From positions 1 through 58,551 of the forward strand of contig JANQJC010000101.1 in assembly GCA_028281825.1 (NCBI GenBank): a stretch of 58,551 nt of DNA, written 5' to 3'. Below the pieces are notes generated by a model, which made no database searches, had not been told where the DNA came from, and saw only the letters and a list, made by a program, of their open reading frames with translations. This DNA comes from Flavobacteriales bacterium (GTDB lineage: Bacteria > Bacteroidota > Bacteroidia > JANQJC01). The translations under genes were made by a program, and so were the position numbers. Positions 7,760-17,956 of the stretch are shown here, piece after piece. The first letter of the stretch is position 1, and each line of letters begins with the position of its first letter.

Positions 7760-9034
7760 TTAGGATGGGGGCATATTTCTTACTACCATTTGAATAGTAT
7801 TGCGGCTTTTTAGCTCTAGTAATACTTCTTTGCCAACCAACACCCTATCAATGGTGCTATCATCAAAATGGCGGATAGTGATGAGTTCAAGTCCCTCATT
7901 TAGTAAAACCTTAAAGTCTTTTCTGAGGTCTTCAATCAATGTCGGTACTTTTAAGTGGTCATGGTCAACGGTTACAGAAAAGCTTACAGCAGAATTCTGC
8001 ATGATATTGATTTTTACCTGATGACTGGTAAACAGGTTAAAGATGTCCCTTAGGTTTTCCTCGATGATAAAGGAATAATCCTTTGGCATGATGGAAATCA
8101 ATATTTGGTTCATTCTGAAAATAAAAGAGGGAACGGGCAGGTGATAAGGCTCCTTATTGATGATAGTGCCAGGACTATCTGGGTCAACAAATGACTTTAC
8201 TTTTAGTGGGATACCTTTGTTCTGAAGCGGTTTAATGGTTTTTGGATGTATCACGCTGGTGCCAAAGTAGGTGAGTTCCACAGCATCGTGGTAATTCATT
8301 TGTGGGATAAGTATTGTATCATCAAACCATTTGGGGTCGGCATTCAATACGCCAGGTACGTCTTTCCAAATAGCTACTTCTTCCGCATTAAGGCAATAGG
8401 CAAATATGGCCGCTGTAAAATCGCTACCCTCACGGCCTAAGGTGGTGGTGAAATTTTCTGAAGTTACCCCTATAAAACCCTGAGTAATAGCAAGATTACT
8501 CTTTTCATAATAAGGCTTTAAATTTTTGGTGATAAGTCTTTCAGTTTCAGTCCAGTCTACTTTTGCATTGCGGTAGGTGTTATCAGTTTTTATATAGTCT
8601 CTCGCGTCTACCCATTGGTTGGCTATACCTTCTTGGTTCAGGTAAGCACTGATAATCTTGGTAGAGAGTATTTCACCAAAAGAAACAATTTGGTCATACT
8701 CAAAATCATAATCTTTAATGGGCTCATCTTCCAGCTTCCACTCTAGCTCCACAAATACATTATTGAGCTCGTCCAGTATATCATCAGGAGCATTATCAAA
8801 TAATTCTTTGGCTACATTAGTATGGAAGGCTTTTACTTCATCTAAAGCCTCTTGTGTATCGCCTTCTTTAAAGAAATATGCCCGGGCAACTTTTTCCAAT
8901 TTGTTGGTGGTTTTGTCCATCGCTGACACTACCACCAATAGCTGCTCCCCTTCATATCTTTTAAGGATACTAGCTACATTTCTTACTGCTTCGGCATTTT
9001 TAACAGATGCCCCACCAAACTTAAATATCTTCAT
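7760..9034 (-). CDS. lysC: Aspartate kinase (monofunctional)
   Basis: A 424-aa aspartokinase, which phosphorylates aspartate to start lysine (diaminopimelate), threonine and methionine synthesis. The N-terminal amino-acid-kinase domain begins with the K-F-G-G-x-S motif (residues 5-10). The central part has GFIGVT, TTLGREGSDFTAA (active site) and IWKDVPGVLNADP. After about residue 300 come ACT-type regulatory segments (KVNIMQNSAVSFSVTVD), so feedback control is expected. The start ATG gives an exact family N-terminus. A second gene of the diaminopimelate route, dapF, lies at 55 kb in the same window. Confidence 0.9.
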   Translation of the reverse strand: MKIFKFGGASVKNAEAVRNVASILKRYEGEQLLVVVSAMDKTTNKLEKVARAYFFKEGDTQEALDEVKAFHTNVAKELFDNAPDDILDELNNVFVELEWKLEDEPIKDYDFEYDQIVSFGEILSTKIISAYLNQEGIANQWVDARDYIKTDNTYRNAKVDWTETERLITKNLKPYYEKSNLAITQGFIGVTSENFTTTLGREGSDFTAAIFAYCLNAEEVAIWKDVPGVLNADPKWFDDTILIPQMNYHDAVELTYFGTSVIHPKTIKPLQNKGIPLKVKSFVDPDSPGTIINKEPYHLPVPSFIFRMNQILISIMPKDYSFIIEENLRDIFNLFTSHQVKINIMQNSAVSFSVTVDHDHLKVPTLIEDLRKDFKVLLNEGLELITIRHFDDSTIDRVLVGKEVLLELKSRNTIQMVVRNMPPS

Positions 9035-9075
9035 TTACTTAGTTTACAATTGGCAATTTACAGTAGGCAAAGCCT

Positions 9076-9201
9076 TCATTTCTTCACAGGAATGTTTCCA
9101 CGATATTTTTCGGGATATTGCATCATGTGTCCTATCATTCTGCCAATTTCTTCTTCAAAGGCCTTTTTATAAACAGTTAAATCTTTAAAACTTGTAGTCA
9201 T
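9076..9201 (-). pseudogene. Remnant of a four-helix-bundle protein (23S rRNA IVP / avd-like family) with a large internal deletion
   Basis: A 41-codon frame starting at the ATG at 9201. Its first part, SFKDLTVYKKAFE, is the N-terminal signature of free-standing four-helix-bundle proteins, and its second part, EIGRMIGHMMQYPEKY, is their C-terminal helix. Family members are about 115-125 aa, so roughly 70-80 residues appear to have been removed in frame, fusing helix 1 to helix 4. The identification comes from remembered family sequence and needs a search. It may be a dead gene or a short residual peptide. Flanking sequence holds TTTACAATTGGCAA-type repeats. Confidence 0.6.
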
Positions 9202-9223
9202 TTTCTCGATTTTTGTCAACTGC

Positions 9224-9694
9224 CTAATGAAATTTTTGTAATTGCTCAAACACCAGTTTTCCATTTAGCCATTCATCATCAAGATGGGCGTTATACTTCT
9301 TGTAGAAATTAATAGCTGGCTCATTCCAATTCAGCACTTGCCATTCCAAGCGTTTTACTTTAGCCTGTTTCGCAACCTTCACTACTTCCTCAAAAAGCTT
9401 TGCTCCAATTTTTTGTCCCCTCAAGCTCTCAGTCACAATGATATCCTCTAAAAAGAGGCATTTGCCTTTCCATGTGGAGTATTTCCAGTAGTATAGCGCT
9501 ATTCCAACAATTTTTTCATCTAGTTCAGCTACAAAAAGACCATAAATCGGGTTTTCACCAAAGCCATCTTCTTTCAGTTGTTCAACTGTAATAACTACTT
9601 CATTTGGCGCTTTTTCATATTCAGCCAATTCCTTAATAAGGGCCAAAACTCCTGGAATGTCCTCTTTCGTGCCTTTTCTGATAATGGTTTGCAT
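9224..9694 (-). CDS. GNAT N-acetyltransferase, SSAT / thialysine acetyltransferase-like
   Basis: A 156-aa GNAT protein. It resembles spermidine/spermine or thialysine acetyltransferases: RKGTKEDIPGVLALIKELAEYEK at the start, LFVAELD and GIALYYWKYSTW in the middle, then LFLEDIIVTESLRG and IGAKLFEE for acetyl-CoA binding, and WQVLNWNEPAINFYKKYNA near the end. It probably acetylates a polyamine or lysine analogue. The ATG at 9694 is chosen; an in-frame TTG three codons earlier is less likely. The downstream four-helix remnant lies only 22 nt from its stop. Confidence 0.85.
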   Translation of the reverse strand: MQTIIRKGTKEDIPGVLALIKELAEYEKAPNEVVITVEQLKEDGFGENPIYGLFVAELDEKIVGIALYYWKYSTWKGKCLFLEDIIVTESLRGQKIGAKLFEEVVKVAKQAKVKRLEWQVLNWNEPAINFYKKYNAHLDDEWLNGKLVFEQLQKFH

Positions 9695-9738
9695 GGTGGG
9701 CAAAGGTAGCAGATTTCAGAAGTTAGACTTAGTTGGTT

Positions 9739-9822
9739 GTTTACAATTTATAATGGGTAAAACCTTCAAACCGCTCTTAAATCCACAAAATTTGCCAACT
9801 GATAAGTGCCAACTGTAAACTT
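9739..9822. repeat. Degenerate copy of the repeat flanking the four-helix remnant
   Basis: GTTTACAATT followed by AAAACCTTCA (from 9739) matches the pattern GTTTACAATT ... CAAAGCCTTCA at 9050-9080, and the block ends with GCCAACTGTAAAC. The two copies surround the GNAT gene and the four-helix remnant. This could be a scar of the same mobile or repeated unit. The match is short. Confidence 0.3.
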
Positions 9823-9837
9823 CCCCTTAAAAATTCC

Positions 9838-9845
9838 GATATTTG
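9838..9845 (+). promoter_or_regulatory. Probable -7 box (GATATTTG, one mismatch) for fbp
   Basis: It matches TAnnTTTG at seven of eight positions and lies 19 nt before the fbp ATG at 9865. No clear -33 TTG was found at the usual distance. Confidence 0.3.
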
Positions 9846-9864
9846 TAGCCCTAAACACCAATAC

Positions 9865-10887
9865 ATGGATACTACGAGAAAAATTGTCTCACTGGGTGAG
9901 TTTATCATTGATCGCCAAAGTGATTTTAAATATGCGAAGGGTGAGTTAAGCCGCTTGTTAAGTGCTATAGGTTTGGCTGCACGTATTGTGAATAAAGAAA
10001 TCCGCAGGGCTGGATTAGCAGATATACTGGGTGATTATGGCTCAACCAATGTGCAAGGTGAACAAGTAAAGAAACTGGATATCTATGCCAATGAGCATTT
10101 CATAAAGGCTCTGAAAGACCGCGGTGAGGTATGTGCCATTGCTTCTGAGGAGAATGATAATCTGGTGGAGTTTCATGGTGAGTATTGCCGCGATGGTAAG
10201 TATGTTGTGGCTATGGATCCGCTTGATGGTTCAAGCAATATTGATGTTAATGTTTCTGTAGGTACCATCTTTTCCATTTACAGGAGGAAATCAGACAACC
10301 CTGCCAATCCTGATAACTTTATGCAACCAGGTTATGAGCAGGTAGCAGCAGGTTATGTTATCTACGGCTCATCCACCATGATGGTATACTCAACAGGTAA
10401 TGGGGTAAATGGCTTTACTTTAGATGAGTCTATAGGGGCGTTTTTCCTTTCTCATCCTGATATGCAAATGCCTAAGAATGGCAGGATTTATTCTATTAAT
10501 GAGGGTAATTACGTTCACTTTCCGCAAGGGGTGAAGGATTATATCAAGTGGTGCCAGGTGGAGGATAAAGAAACCAATCGCCCATTTACTTCAAGATATA
10601 TCGGTTCTGCGGTAGCTGATTTCCACAGGAATCTGATTAAGGGTGGCATTTTTATCTACCCTGCAACTGCACCAGCCCCCAGGGGTAAGCTAAGACTATT
10701 ATTCGAGTGTAATCCATTGGCATTTCTGGCTGAGCAAGCCGGTGGGCGCGCTACAGATGGTTTCAAGAGGATTTTAGGGATACAACCTACTGAGCTTCAC
10801 CAAAGAACCCCTCTTTTTATAGGTTCTGAAGATATGGTGAAAAAAGCAGAAGAATTTATGAACAAATATGCTGAAGTAGAGGCATAG
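9865..10887 (+). CDS. fbp: Fructose-1,6-bisphosphatase, class I
   Basis: A 340-aa enzyme that removes the 1-phosphate of fructose 1,6-bisphosphate in gluconeogenesis. The metal-binding motif D118-P-L-D121-G-S-S-N is present, preceded by ASEE (the metal-coordinating glutamate). Near the end, the segment with [14 protein letters not shown] is the C-terminal family signature. Length and start match class I enzymes. It is followed 46 nt downstream by mfd on the same strand, and the gap shows no terminator, so the two may be co-transcribed. Confidence 0.95.
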   Translation: MDTTRKIVSLGEFIIDRQSDFKYAKGELSRLLSAIGLAARIVNKEIRRAGLADILGDYGSTNVQGEQVKKLDIYANEHFIKALKDRGEVCAIASEENDNLVEFHGEYCRDGKYVVAMDPLDGSSNIDVNVSVGTIFSIYRRKSDNPANPDNFMQPGYEQVAAGYVIYGSSTMMVYSTGNGVNGFTLDESIGAFFLSHPDMQMPKNGRIYSINEGNYVHFPQGVKDYIKWCQVEDKETNRPFTSRYIGSAVADFHRNLIKGGIFIYPATAPAPRGKLRLLFECNPLAFLAEQAGGRATDGFKRILGIQPTELHQRTPLFIGSEDMVKKAEEFMNKYAEVEA

Positions 10888-10933
10888 TTGGCAGTTGAGA
10901 GGGAGCTATTAACAGATAAATAAAGACGTAGTT

Positions 10934-13900
10934 TTGACCCTCTCTGATATTCTTTCCGCCTATCGTAATAGTGAAAAAGTCAAGCAAGTGGCTGGCAATA
11001 TGCAAACCCTTGCTGAAGGCCGTTTTTTCTTACGTCAAATGGTCGGGGCTTCACAATCTTTTGTGGCTTCTGCTATAACTGCGGAAACTCCCAATTTTCA
11101 CCTCTTTATACTTTCAGATAGGGAGGAAGCAGCATACCTGCTCAATGATTTAGAACAAATCATAGGCAAGGAGAAAGTACTCTTTTTCCCCATGTCGCAT
11201 CGTCGTCCTTATGAGGTAGAGGAAGTAGACAATAGCAACATCCAGCAGCGGGCAGAAACGCTCAACCGCATTAGCCAAAGTAAAAGAGCGAGGGCAGTTG
11301 TTACCTATCCTGAAGCCCTGTGTGAGAAGGTAGTTACTAAACGCCACTTGGCTAAGAACACGCTCAATTTACAAGTTGGTGAGAAGATTTCAATTGATTT
11401 CTTGAACGACTTGCTATTCGAATACGAGTTTGAGCGAACCGATTACGTTTATGAACCAGGCCAGTTTGCCATTCGCGGTGGCATAGTGGATATTTTCTCC
11501 TTTGCCAATGAAAATCCTTACAGGGTAGAGTTATTCGGAGATGAGGTAGAATCACTTCGCACATTCGGCCCAACTTCACAACTTTCCATAGCCAACCATA
11601 AAAAGATAACTATTGTCCCTAATGTTCAAGCGCATTTATTAAAAGAGAGCAGAGAATCATTTCTGGAGTTTTTACCTAAGAACACTGCTGTTTGGATTAA
11701 AGACTTGGAAATTACCCAACACAAATTGGATAAGGAAATGCAAGTGGCCGAAAAGGCTTATGAGCAGGTAAGTAAAGATTTGAATTTTTTAAAGCCTCAT
11801 GAGAAGTTTGTGAGTGGAGACTACCTAAAAGAGGTAATGGATAAGTTCACTATCGTTGAGTTTGGTCAGCGCAGTTACTTTACCAAGCCCGAAGAAGTTA
11901 TTTTCAATACAACCCCCCAGCCAGCTTTCAATAAAAACTTTGAACTGTTGGCGGCCAATTTAAGGGATAATACTAAGAACCAGATTCAAAACCTTATCGC
12001 TGCTGACAATCCAAAGCAGATAGAGCGGCTTTATGCCATTTTTGAGGACATCCACTTCAAGCAAGAAGAAAAGGATAAAATTGACTTTACTCCCCAAAAC
12101 TTCTCTGTCCATGAAGGTTTTGTAGACCACGATTTGAAAATTGCCCTGTATACTGACCACCAAATATTTGAACGTTATCATAGGTTTAAACTGCGCAGCA
12201 ATCATTATCAGCGCAAAGAAGCCCTTACCCTCAAAGAACTACACGGGCTTAATCCTGGAGATTATGTAACTCATATTGACCACGGTGTTGGCCGTTTTGC
12301 CGGATTGGAAAAAATTGAGGTAAATGGCAAGTTTCAAGAGGCTGTAAAACTCTTTTATAAAGACAACGATATCCTTTATGTGAGTATACATTCCCTGCAT
12401 CGCATAGCGAAATACTCAGGTGGTGAGGGGGTAGAACCCAAGATGAACAAGCTGGGGACTGCTACCTGGCAAAACCTAAAGAACAAGACCAAAGGCAAGG
12501 TTAAAGATATTGCTAAGGACCTGATAAAGCTTTACGCTAAGCGAAAAGCGCAACAAGGTTTTGAGTTTTCCCCAGATACTTACTTGCAAACCGAGTTGGA
12601 AGCTTCTTTTATTTATGAGGATACACCAGACCAGGAGAAGGCAACAGTGGCCTTTAAGAAAGACATGGAGTCATCATCTCCCATGGACAGGTTGGTATGT
12701 GGTGATGTAGGTTTTGGTAAAACAGAGGTTGCTATCCGTGCTGCCTTTAAGGCGGTGTGTGATAGTAAGCAGGTGGCGGTGTTGGTGCCAACTACCATTC
12801 TCGCATTACAGCACTATAAAACATTTAGTGAGCGCTTAAAAGATTTCCCTTGCAAGGTAGATTATGTGAACAGGTTCAAAACTACGGCTCAACAAAAGGA
12901 AACCCTAAAGCAACTCGCTGAGGGAAAAATAGATATATTGGTGGGCACCCATCGTTTGGTGAGTAAGGATGTCAAGTTCAAGGACCTTGGCTTACTCATA
13001 GTGGATGAAGAGCAGAAGTTTGGTGTAGCTGTTAAAGAAAAACTCAAACAGTTACGAGTGAATGTGGATACATTAACACTCACTGCGACACCCATACCAC
13101 GTACGTTGCAATTCTCAATGATGGGTGCGCGCGACTTATCTATCATTACCACTCCGCCTCCTAATAGGTATCCTGTAATCACTAAGGTGCATACTTTTAA
13201 TGAGGAAACCATTAGAGATGCGATAGCTTATGAGTTAGATAGGGGAGGTCAAGTTTTCTTTGTGCATAATCGAGTACAAAACATTGAAGAGGTGGCTGCT
13301 ATGGTAAAAAGGCTGGCACCCAATGCCAAAATAGCCATCGCTCATGGTAAAATGGATGGTAAAAAACTGGAAGATACCATGCTCGGCTTTATTGAGGGAG
13401 AGTTTGATATTCTGATTGCCACTTCCATCATTGAATCAGGACTGGATATTCCCAATGCCAATACTATTATCATCAACAATGCTCACTACTTTGGTCTGAG
13501 TGATTTGCACCAAATGCGCGGAAGGGTGGGGCGAACCAACAAAAAGGCATTTTGCTATTTGTTTGCACCACCAGTCACTCACATGACAGAGCAAGCACGT
13601 AGACGCCTGAAAGCGATAGAGCAATTCTCAGAATTGGGCAGTGGTTTCAATATTGCGATGCGTGACTTGGATATACGCGGAGCAGGTAACTTATTGGGTG
13701 CAGAGCAAAGCGGGTTTATCACAGACATTGGTTTTGAGATGTACCACAAGATATTGGACGAAGCCGTCCAAGAGCTAAGAGAAGAGTTGGCTGTTGGTTT
13801 GGCGAAAGGTGAACAGAAAGAACTGGAAGGCGGTGAAGAGTACAAAATGGTCATGGCAGAACACTTGCTATTTGTGCGTGATTGCCAGATAGATACCGAT

Positions 13901-14350
13901 ATGGAAATCCTGTTGCCTGATTATTACGTGAATACAGTCAGTGAGAGGTTGGCATTGTACAAGGAGCTTGACGAACTGAAGACAGAAGAGGAACTACAAA
14001 AATTTGAAGAGGGTTTGAAGGACCGTTTTGGTCCATTGCCCGACCAAGCACATGAACTCATGGATACCATTCGCTTGCGTTGGCTGGCGAAGGATATTGG
14101 TTTTGAGAGGTTGCTGCTAAAGAACAAAAAGATGATTGGCTATTTCGTTGCCAATCAAAATTCACCTTATTACCAATCAGAGGGTTTTGGTAAGGTGCTA
14201 AAATATGTACAGGTAAACCCTGCCAAGTGCAAACTAAAAGAGAGCAAAGGGAAGCTTACCCTAAGGTTTGAATTTGTTGATTCAGTGGAAGCTGCGATTG
14301 AAATGTTGGGACCTTTGGTGGAAGTGCAAGAAGCTTCAGCAAAAGCTTAA
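10934..14350 (+). CDS. mfd: Transcription-repair coupling factor Mfd
   Basis: A 1138-aa SF2 translocase that removes stalled RNA polymerase from lesions and recruits UvrA. Domains in order: the UvrB-homology region (about residues 1-340), the RNA-polymerase-interacting domain (GDYVTHIDHGVGRF, about 440-500), the RecG-like motor with Walker A G590-D-V-G-F-G-K596-T and the Walker B motif D691-E-E-Q, the TRG relay (MRDLDIRGAGNLLG) and a C-terminal autoinhibitory domain. The start is a TTG at 10934. The sequence from there matches family N-termini (DILSAYR), and the first ATG would remove about 22 residues, so TTG is preferred. Confidence 0.95.
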   Translation: MTLSDILSAYRNSEKVKQVAGNMQTLAEGRFFLRQMVGASQSFVASAITAETPNFHLFILSDREEAAYLLNDLEQIIGKEKVLFFPMSHRRPYEVEEVDNSNIQQRAETLNRISQSKRARAVVTYPEALCEKVVTKRHLAKNTLNLQVGEKISIDFLNDLLFEYEFERTDYVYEPGQFAIRGGIVDIFSFANENPYRVELFGDEVESLRTFGPTSQLSIANHKKITIVPNVQAHLLKESRESFLEFLPKNTAVWIKDLEITQHKLDKEMQVAEKAYEQVSKDLNFLKPHEKFVSGDYLKEVMDKFTIVEFGQRSYFTKPEEVIFNTTPQPAFNKNFELLAANLRDNTKNQIQNLIAADNPKQIERLYAIFEDIHFKQEEKDKIDFTPQNFSVHEGFVDHDLKIALYTDHQIFERYHRFKLRSNHYQRKEALTLKELHGLNPGDYVTHIDHGVGRFAGLEKIEVNGKFQEAVKLFYKDNDILYVSIHSLHRIAKYSGGEGVEPKMNKLGTATWQNLKNKTKGKVKDIAKDLIKLYAKRKAQQGFEFSPDTYLQTELEASFIYEDTPDQEKATVAFKKDMESSSPMDRLVCGDVGFGKTEVAIRAAFKAVCDSKQVAVLVPTTILALQHYKTFSERLKDFPCKVDYVNRFKTTAQQKETLKQLAEGKIDILVGTHRLVSKDVKFKDLGLLIVDEEQKFGVAVKEKLKQLRVNVDTLTLTATPIPRTLQFSMMGARDLSIITTPPPNRYPVITKVHTFNEETIRDAIAYELDRGGQVFFVHNRVQNIEEVAAMVKRLAPNAKIAIAHGKMDGKKLEDTMLGFIEGEFDILIATSIIESGLDIPNANTIIINNAHYFGLSDLHQMRGRVGRTNKKAFCYLFAPPVTHMTEQARRRLKAIEQFSELGSGFNIAMRDLDIRGAGNLLGAEQSGFITDIGFEMYHKILDEAVQELREELAVGLAKGEQKELEGGEEYKMVMAEHLLFVRDCQIDTDMEILLPDYYVNTVSERLALYKELDELKTEEELQKFEEGLKDRFGPLPDQAHELMDTIRLRWLAKDIGFERLLLKNKKMIGYFVANQNSPYYQSEGFGKVLKYVQVNPAKCKLKESKGKLTLRFEFVDSVEAAIEMLGPLVEVQEASAKA

Positions 14351-14380
14351 TGTTTTTAGCTATTTTAGGCCATTCCAAAG

Positions 14381-15490
14381 ATGAAAACCCTAAAATTATC
14401 AGCTTTTCTACTATTAATTACCTCCTTCACAGGGTGTATACCAGTGACAAGTTTCTTTTTGGGCTGGCCGGATGATAAAGATTTGAAACGTTTTCCAGGT
14501 CATGAGATAAAAGCCAGCAATGAGTGTTTTGAATTTTATAGACTGCCAGAAGGTGAATATGTAGACATAAAAGTCAACGACTGGACTACGGATATACCCT
14601 TATTCAAAACCATAGAAAAATTGGCTCAAGATAGAAACACAAGAAGTGTTTTAATCATCAGAAATGACACCATTCTTAAAGAATACTACTCAGAAGGCAT
14701 CTCCGAAACTGACTTAAACCCTTCCTACTCAATGGCTAAGTCATTCGCTTCTGCCCTTACAGGCATAGCTATTGAAGAAGGCCATATCAAAAGTGAAAAA
14801 GACCTGGTAGTAAAATATATCCCTGAGTTGGCCAAACATACTGAGTCAGAGCAACTCACCATTGAGCATTTGCTCAACCATACTTCAGGGATTAAATACG
14901 GTTTTGGAATGGATGCCCGTTTGTACTACGGAAACAACGTACTAAAGGAATTGAAAAAAGTGAAGTTTGAGGCAACACCTGGCACCAAACAGTACTATCT
15001 CAATATCAATATTCAGTTGTTGGGCATGGTGTTGCACAGGGCCACAGGTGTTTCACCTTCGCAGTATATGGAAGATAAGCTGTGGAAGCCCATCCAAATG
15101 TGTAATGATGCAGTATGGACAACCGATAAAAGGGAAGAAGAGAAAGCATTTTGTTGCATGGGAGCTACAGCCCTGGATTATGCCAAATTCGGTCGCCTGT
15201 TTCTTAATAAAGGCAAGTGGAATGGTAAACAGGTTATTAGTAAAGAGTGGTATGAGAAATCCATTGAGCGCGACACGACTGAGGGTAGCAGCTACAACTA
15301 CAATTACTGCTGGCATATCGGTTTAAACGAGTACGAAGATTATATGGCCATAGGTATGTATAAGCAACATATCTACATCAATCATCAGAAAAACCTGTTA
15401 ATCGTTGTCCTGAATGACAAAGAAAAACTGCTTGAGGCTGAGAGAGTTAACTGGTGGAACGTTTTCAGGCAAATAGCAGATCAGCTTTAA
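14381..15490 (+). CDS. Class C beta-lactamase-like serine hydrolase, lipoprotein
   Basis: A 369-aa lipoprotein (lipobox ending at C19, SFTGC). It has the S-x-x-K motif S117-M-A-K120 and the NHTSGI segment typical of the beta-lactamase/D-alanyl-D-alanine carboxypeptidase-like family. A Y-x-N motif (YLN) lies in the segment before GMVLHRATG. Such proteins include esterases, peptidases and true lactamases, so the substrate is not clear. It should sit on the periplasmic face of a membrane. It follows mfd by 30 nt and may be read from the same transcript. Confidence 0.8.
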   Translation: MKTLKLSAFLLLITSFTGCIPVTSFFLGWPDDKDLKRFPGHEIKASNECFEFYRLPEGEYVDIKVNDWTTDIPLFKTIEKLAQDRNTRSVLIIRNDTILKEYYSEGISETDLNPSYSMAKSFASALTGIAIEEGHIKSEKDLVVKYIPELAKHTESEQLTIEHLLNHTSGIKYGFGMDARLYYGNNVLKELKKVKFEATPGTKQYYLNINIQLLGMVLHRATGVSPSQYMEDKLWKPIQMCNDAVWTTDKREEEKAFCCMGATALDYAKFGRLFLNKGKWNGKQVISKEWYEKSIERDTTEGSSYNYNYCWHIGLNEYEDYMAIGMYKQHIYINHQKNLLIVVLNDKEKLLEAERVNWWNVFRQIADQL

Positions 15491-15502
15491 TCAGTAAACA
15501 CT

Positions 15503-17935
15503 TTATCTTATTTCAGCTTGCAACTTAGCCTTATAGGCATTGATTAGCCTATCCATGGTTTTATTGATTTCCTTGTCAGTCAAGGTTTTTTCTTCATCAA
15601 GTAATGTGAAACTTACTGCATATGACTTTTTTCCATCAGGTAGGTTTTTGCCCTCATATACATCAAACAGGTTAACCGCTTTCAAGAGTTTTCTCTCAGT
15701 TTGGTGCGCTAGTTGCTCAATCTCAGTATACTTAATGTTTTTATCTAGCAACAATGCCAAATCTCTCCTCACTTCTGGGAAAACGGGTATCTCTTTATAT
15801 TTGATTGGCTCACCTACCAACTTTAGGATATTCCCCCAATTCAAGTCGGCATAAAACACTTCTTGCTCAATATCCAGTTTCTTCAGTTGCTTTTTAGTAA
15901 TGCTACCCAGCTGAACTATTTCCTTTCCATTCTTATTAATTGAAAGCCCATATTGTAACTCCGTACTACCTTCCAATTCAGATGTTTTGGTATCATTCAG
16001 GCCTAAACGGTTTAGTATGGCATCTACAGCCCCTTTCAAAGTGAAGAAATCTACATTTTCTTCTTTTACTTTCCAGCTTTCAGCATGGCGTTGACCAGTC
16101 ACAAAAACAGCAAAGTGAGGAAATTCAAGATATTTATCTCTGCCTTCGCCCCCTTTCAGGTGGTAGGTATATCCAAACTCGTAAAGCTTTAAATTAGCCT
16201 GCTTTCGGTTGATATTGTGTGCAATGGCCTCCAAACCATTGAAAAGCAGGCTTTGTCTCAACACCCCTAAGTCACTACTCAACGGGTTAAGGATTTCAAC
16301 ACTTTCTTCCTGGTTTTCATAATAAGCCCCTTTAGTAAGGGAGTTGCTCATAATTTCAGCAAAACCATTGGCACTCAAGTGGTCAGAAACCAAGTTTCTT
16401 AAATTCTCTTTATCAGGTTTTTGTGAGTAGGAAATTGACGATGAAATCTTAGAGGTAAATTCCACATTATTGTAACCATATATGCGTAGGATTTCCTCAA
16501 TTATATCGGCTTCTCGTGTCACATCATGGCGATAAGCAGGCACCGATACTTTTAAACCATTACTGCCATCACTTAATATCTCAATTTCCAAGGCTGCCAA
16601 AATAGACTTGACCTTTTCAGCGGGGATGTTCTTCCCAATTAAGCGGTTGACAGCAGCATAACCAACCTCAATTTCATGAGCTGGTATTGACTTGGGATAA
16701 ATATCAATCACCTCAGATGAAATAGTGCCACCTGCTACTTCCTTAATCAAAAGTGCAGCTGCTTTCAAAGCAAACACCGTTTGGTCTGGGTCAATGCCGC
16801 GCTCAAAACGGAAACTGGCATCGGTATTCAGTGTATGTCTTTTAGCTGTTTTACGCACATGAACGGGGTCAAAGTAAGCGCTTTCAAGAAATACGGCAGT
16901 TGTTTGTTCAGTTACTCCCGAATGAATACCACCAAAAACACCTGCTATACACATTCCATCTTCTGCATTGCAAATCATCAGGTCGTTAGCATCCAGCTTG
17001 CGCTCTTCTTCATCTAGGGTGATAAAGGTGGTACCTTCATCCATTTTGCGAACAATTACTTTACCACCCTTGATTTGTGCGGTATCAAAAGCGTGTAAAG
17101 GTTGTCCTAATCCATGCAAAATGTAATTAGTGATGTCAACTACATTATTGATTGGTTTTTGGCCAATAGTTGTAAGGCTGTTTTTCAACCAATCAGGGCT
17201 TTCTTTCACGGTAACTCCGTTAATTGTAACACCCGCATATCTTGGGCAAGCTTCGCTATCCTGCACTTCAACTGGTATAACTAAATCAGTATTCTCAGTT
17301 TTGAATGCTGAAACATCTGGTTTTTTCAGCTCAACATTTTCATACCCTTTGCGATTGGTCTTCAGCGTAGCCAATAAATCACGAGCAACACCATAATGAC
17401 TCATGGCATCTGTTCTATTCGGAGTCAATCCAATCTCAAACGTATAATCGCTTCCGATTTTAAAATAGTCTTTTGCCAGCATACCCACCCTTGCGCCGTT
17501 TTCCAAAACCATAATTCCGTCATGGCTGGTTCCAAGCCCAATTTCATCTTCGGCGCATATCATCCCTTGAGATGCTTGTCCGCGTATCTTAGCTTTTTTG
17601 ATGGTAAAAGGTTCTCCTTCAGTAGGGTAAATGGTAGCGCCAACAGTAGCTACAACTACTTTTTGCCCCGTATCAACATTAGGTGCCCCACACACGATAT
17701 CCAATAATTCACCAGTTCCCACATCAACTTTTGTTATACTTAGGCGGTCAGCATCCGGGTGTTTTTCTTTTGTTTTCACTTCGCCTATCACCAGGCCCTC
17801 AAGTCCTCCCTTCACGCTTTGGTGTTCTTCCAGTCCTTCTACTTCAAGGCCAGTATCGGTTAAAAGCTCAGCCACTTCTGTTGCGGGTAGGTCAATATCC
17901 AGATACTCTTTAAGCCAGTTGTATGAAATCTTCAT
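15503..17935 (-). CDS. pheT: Phenylalanine--tRNA ligase beta subunit
   Basis: An 810-aa beta subunit of the alpha2-beta2 enzyme that charges tRNA-Phe. The start at 17935 gives the family N-terminus MKISYNWLKEYL; an upstream in-frame codon would add eight residues without support. An EMAPII-like tRNA-binding domain lies at about 45-155 (KHPDADRLSIT, CGAPN), then the B3/B4 editing domain (VVDITNYI near 270), the B5 domain, the catalytic-like core (FRFERGIDP about 380), and a C-terminal anticodon-binding ferredoxin fold (FPEVRRDLALLLD). The alpha subunit gene is not adjacent, a common arrangement in Bacteroidota. Confidence 0.95.
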   Translation of the reverse strand: MKISYNWLKEYLDIDLPATEVAELLTDTGLEVEGLEEHQSVKGGLEGLVIGEVKTKEKHPDADRLSITKVDVGTGELLDIVCGAPNVDTGQKVVVATVGATIYPTEGEPFTIKKAKIRGQASQGMICAEDEIGLGTSHDGIMVLENGARVGMLAKDYFKIGSDYTFEIGLTPNRTDAMSHYGVARDLLATLKTNRKGYENVELKKPDVSAFKTENTDLVIPVEVQDSEACPRYAGVTINGVTVKESPDWLKNSLTTIGQKPINNVVDITNYILHGLGQPLHAFDTAQIKGGKVIVRKMDEGTTFITLDEEERKLDANDLMICNAEDGMCIAGVFGGIHSGVTEQTTAVFLESAYFDPVHVRKTAKRHTLNTDASFRFERGIDPDQTVFALKAAALLIKEVAGGTISSEVIDIYPKSIPAHEIEVGYAAVNRLIGKNIPAEKVKSILAALEIEILSDGSNGLKVSVPAYRHDVTREADIIEEILRIYGYNNVEFTSKISSSISYSQKPDKENLRNLVSDHLSANGFAEIMSNSLTKGAYYENQEESVEILNPLSSDLGVLRQSLLFNGLEAIAHNINRKQANLKLYEFGYTYHLKGGEGRDKYLEFPHFAVFVTGQRHAESWKVKEENVDFFTLKGAVDAILNRLGLNDTKTSELEGSTELQYGLSINKNGKEIVQLGSITKKQLKKLDIEQEVFYADLNWGNILKLVGEPIKYKEIPVFPEVRRDLALLLDKNIKYTEIEQLAHQTERKLLKAVNLFDVYEGKNLPDGKKSYAVSFTLLDEEKTLTDKEINKTMDRLINAYKAKLQAEIR

Positions 17936-17956
17936 GTTGCAATGTGTATGAGTTGG

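Noticed and set aside
8718-9188. 156-codon forward frame opposite aspartate kinase
   Set aside because: Serine-rich low-complexity shadow of the kinase's reverse strand.
17631-17951. 106-codon forward frame opposite the pheT start
   Set aside because: Antisense shadow of a well-supported housekeeping gene; no signal or motif.
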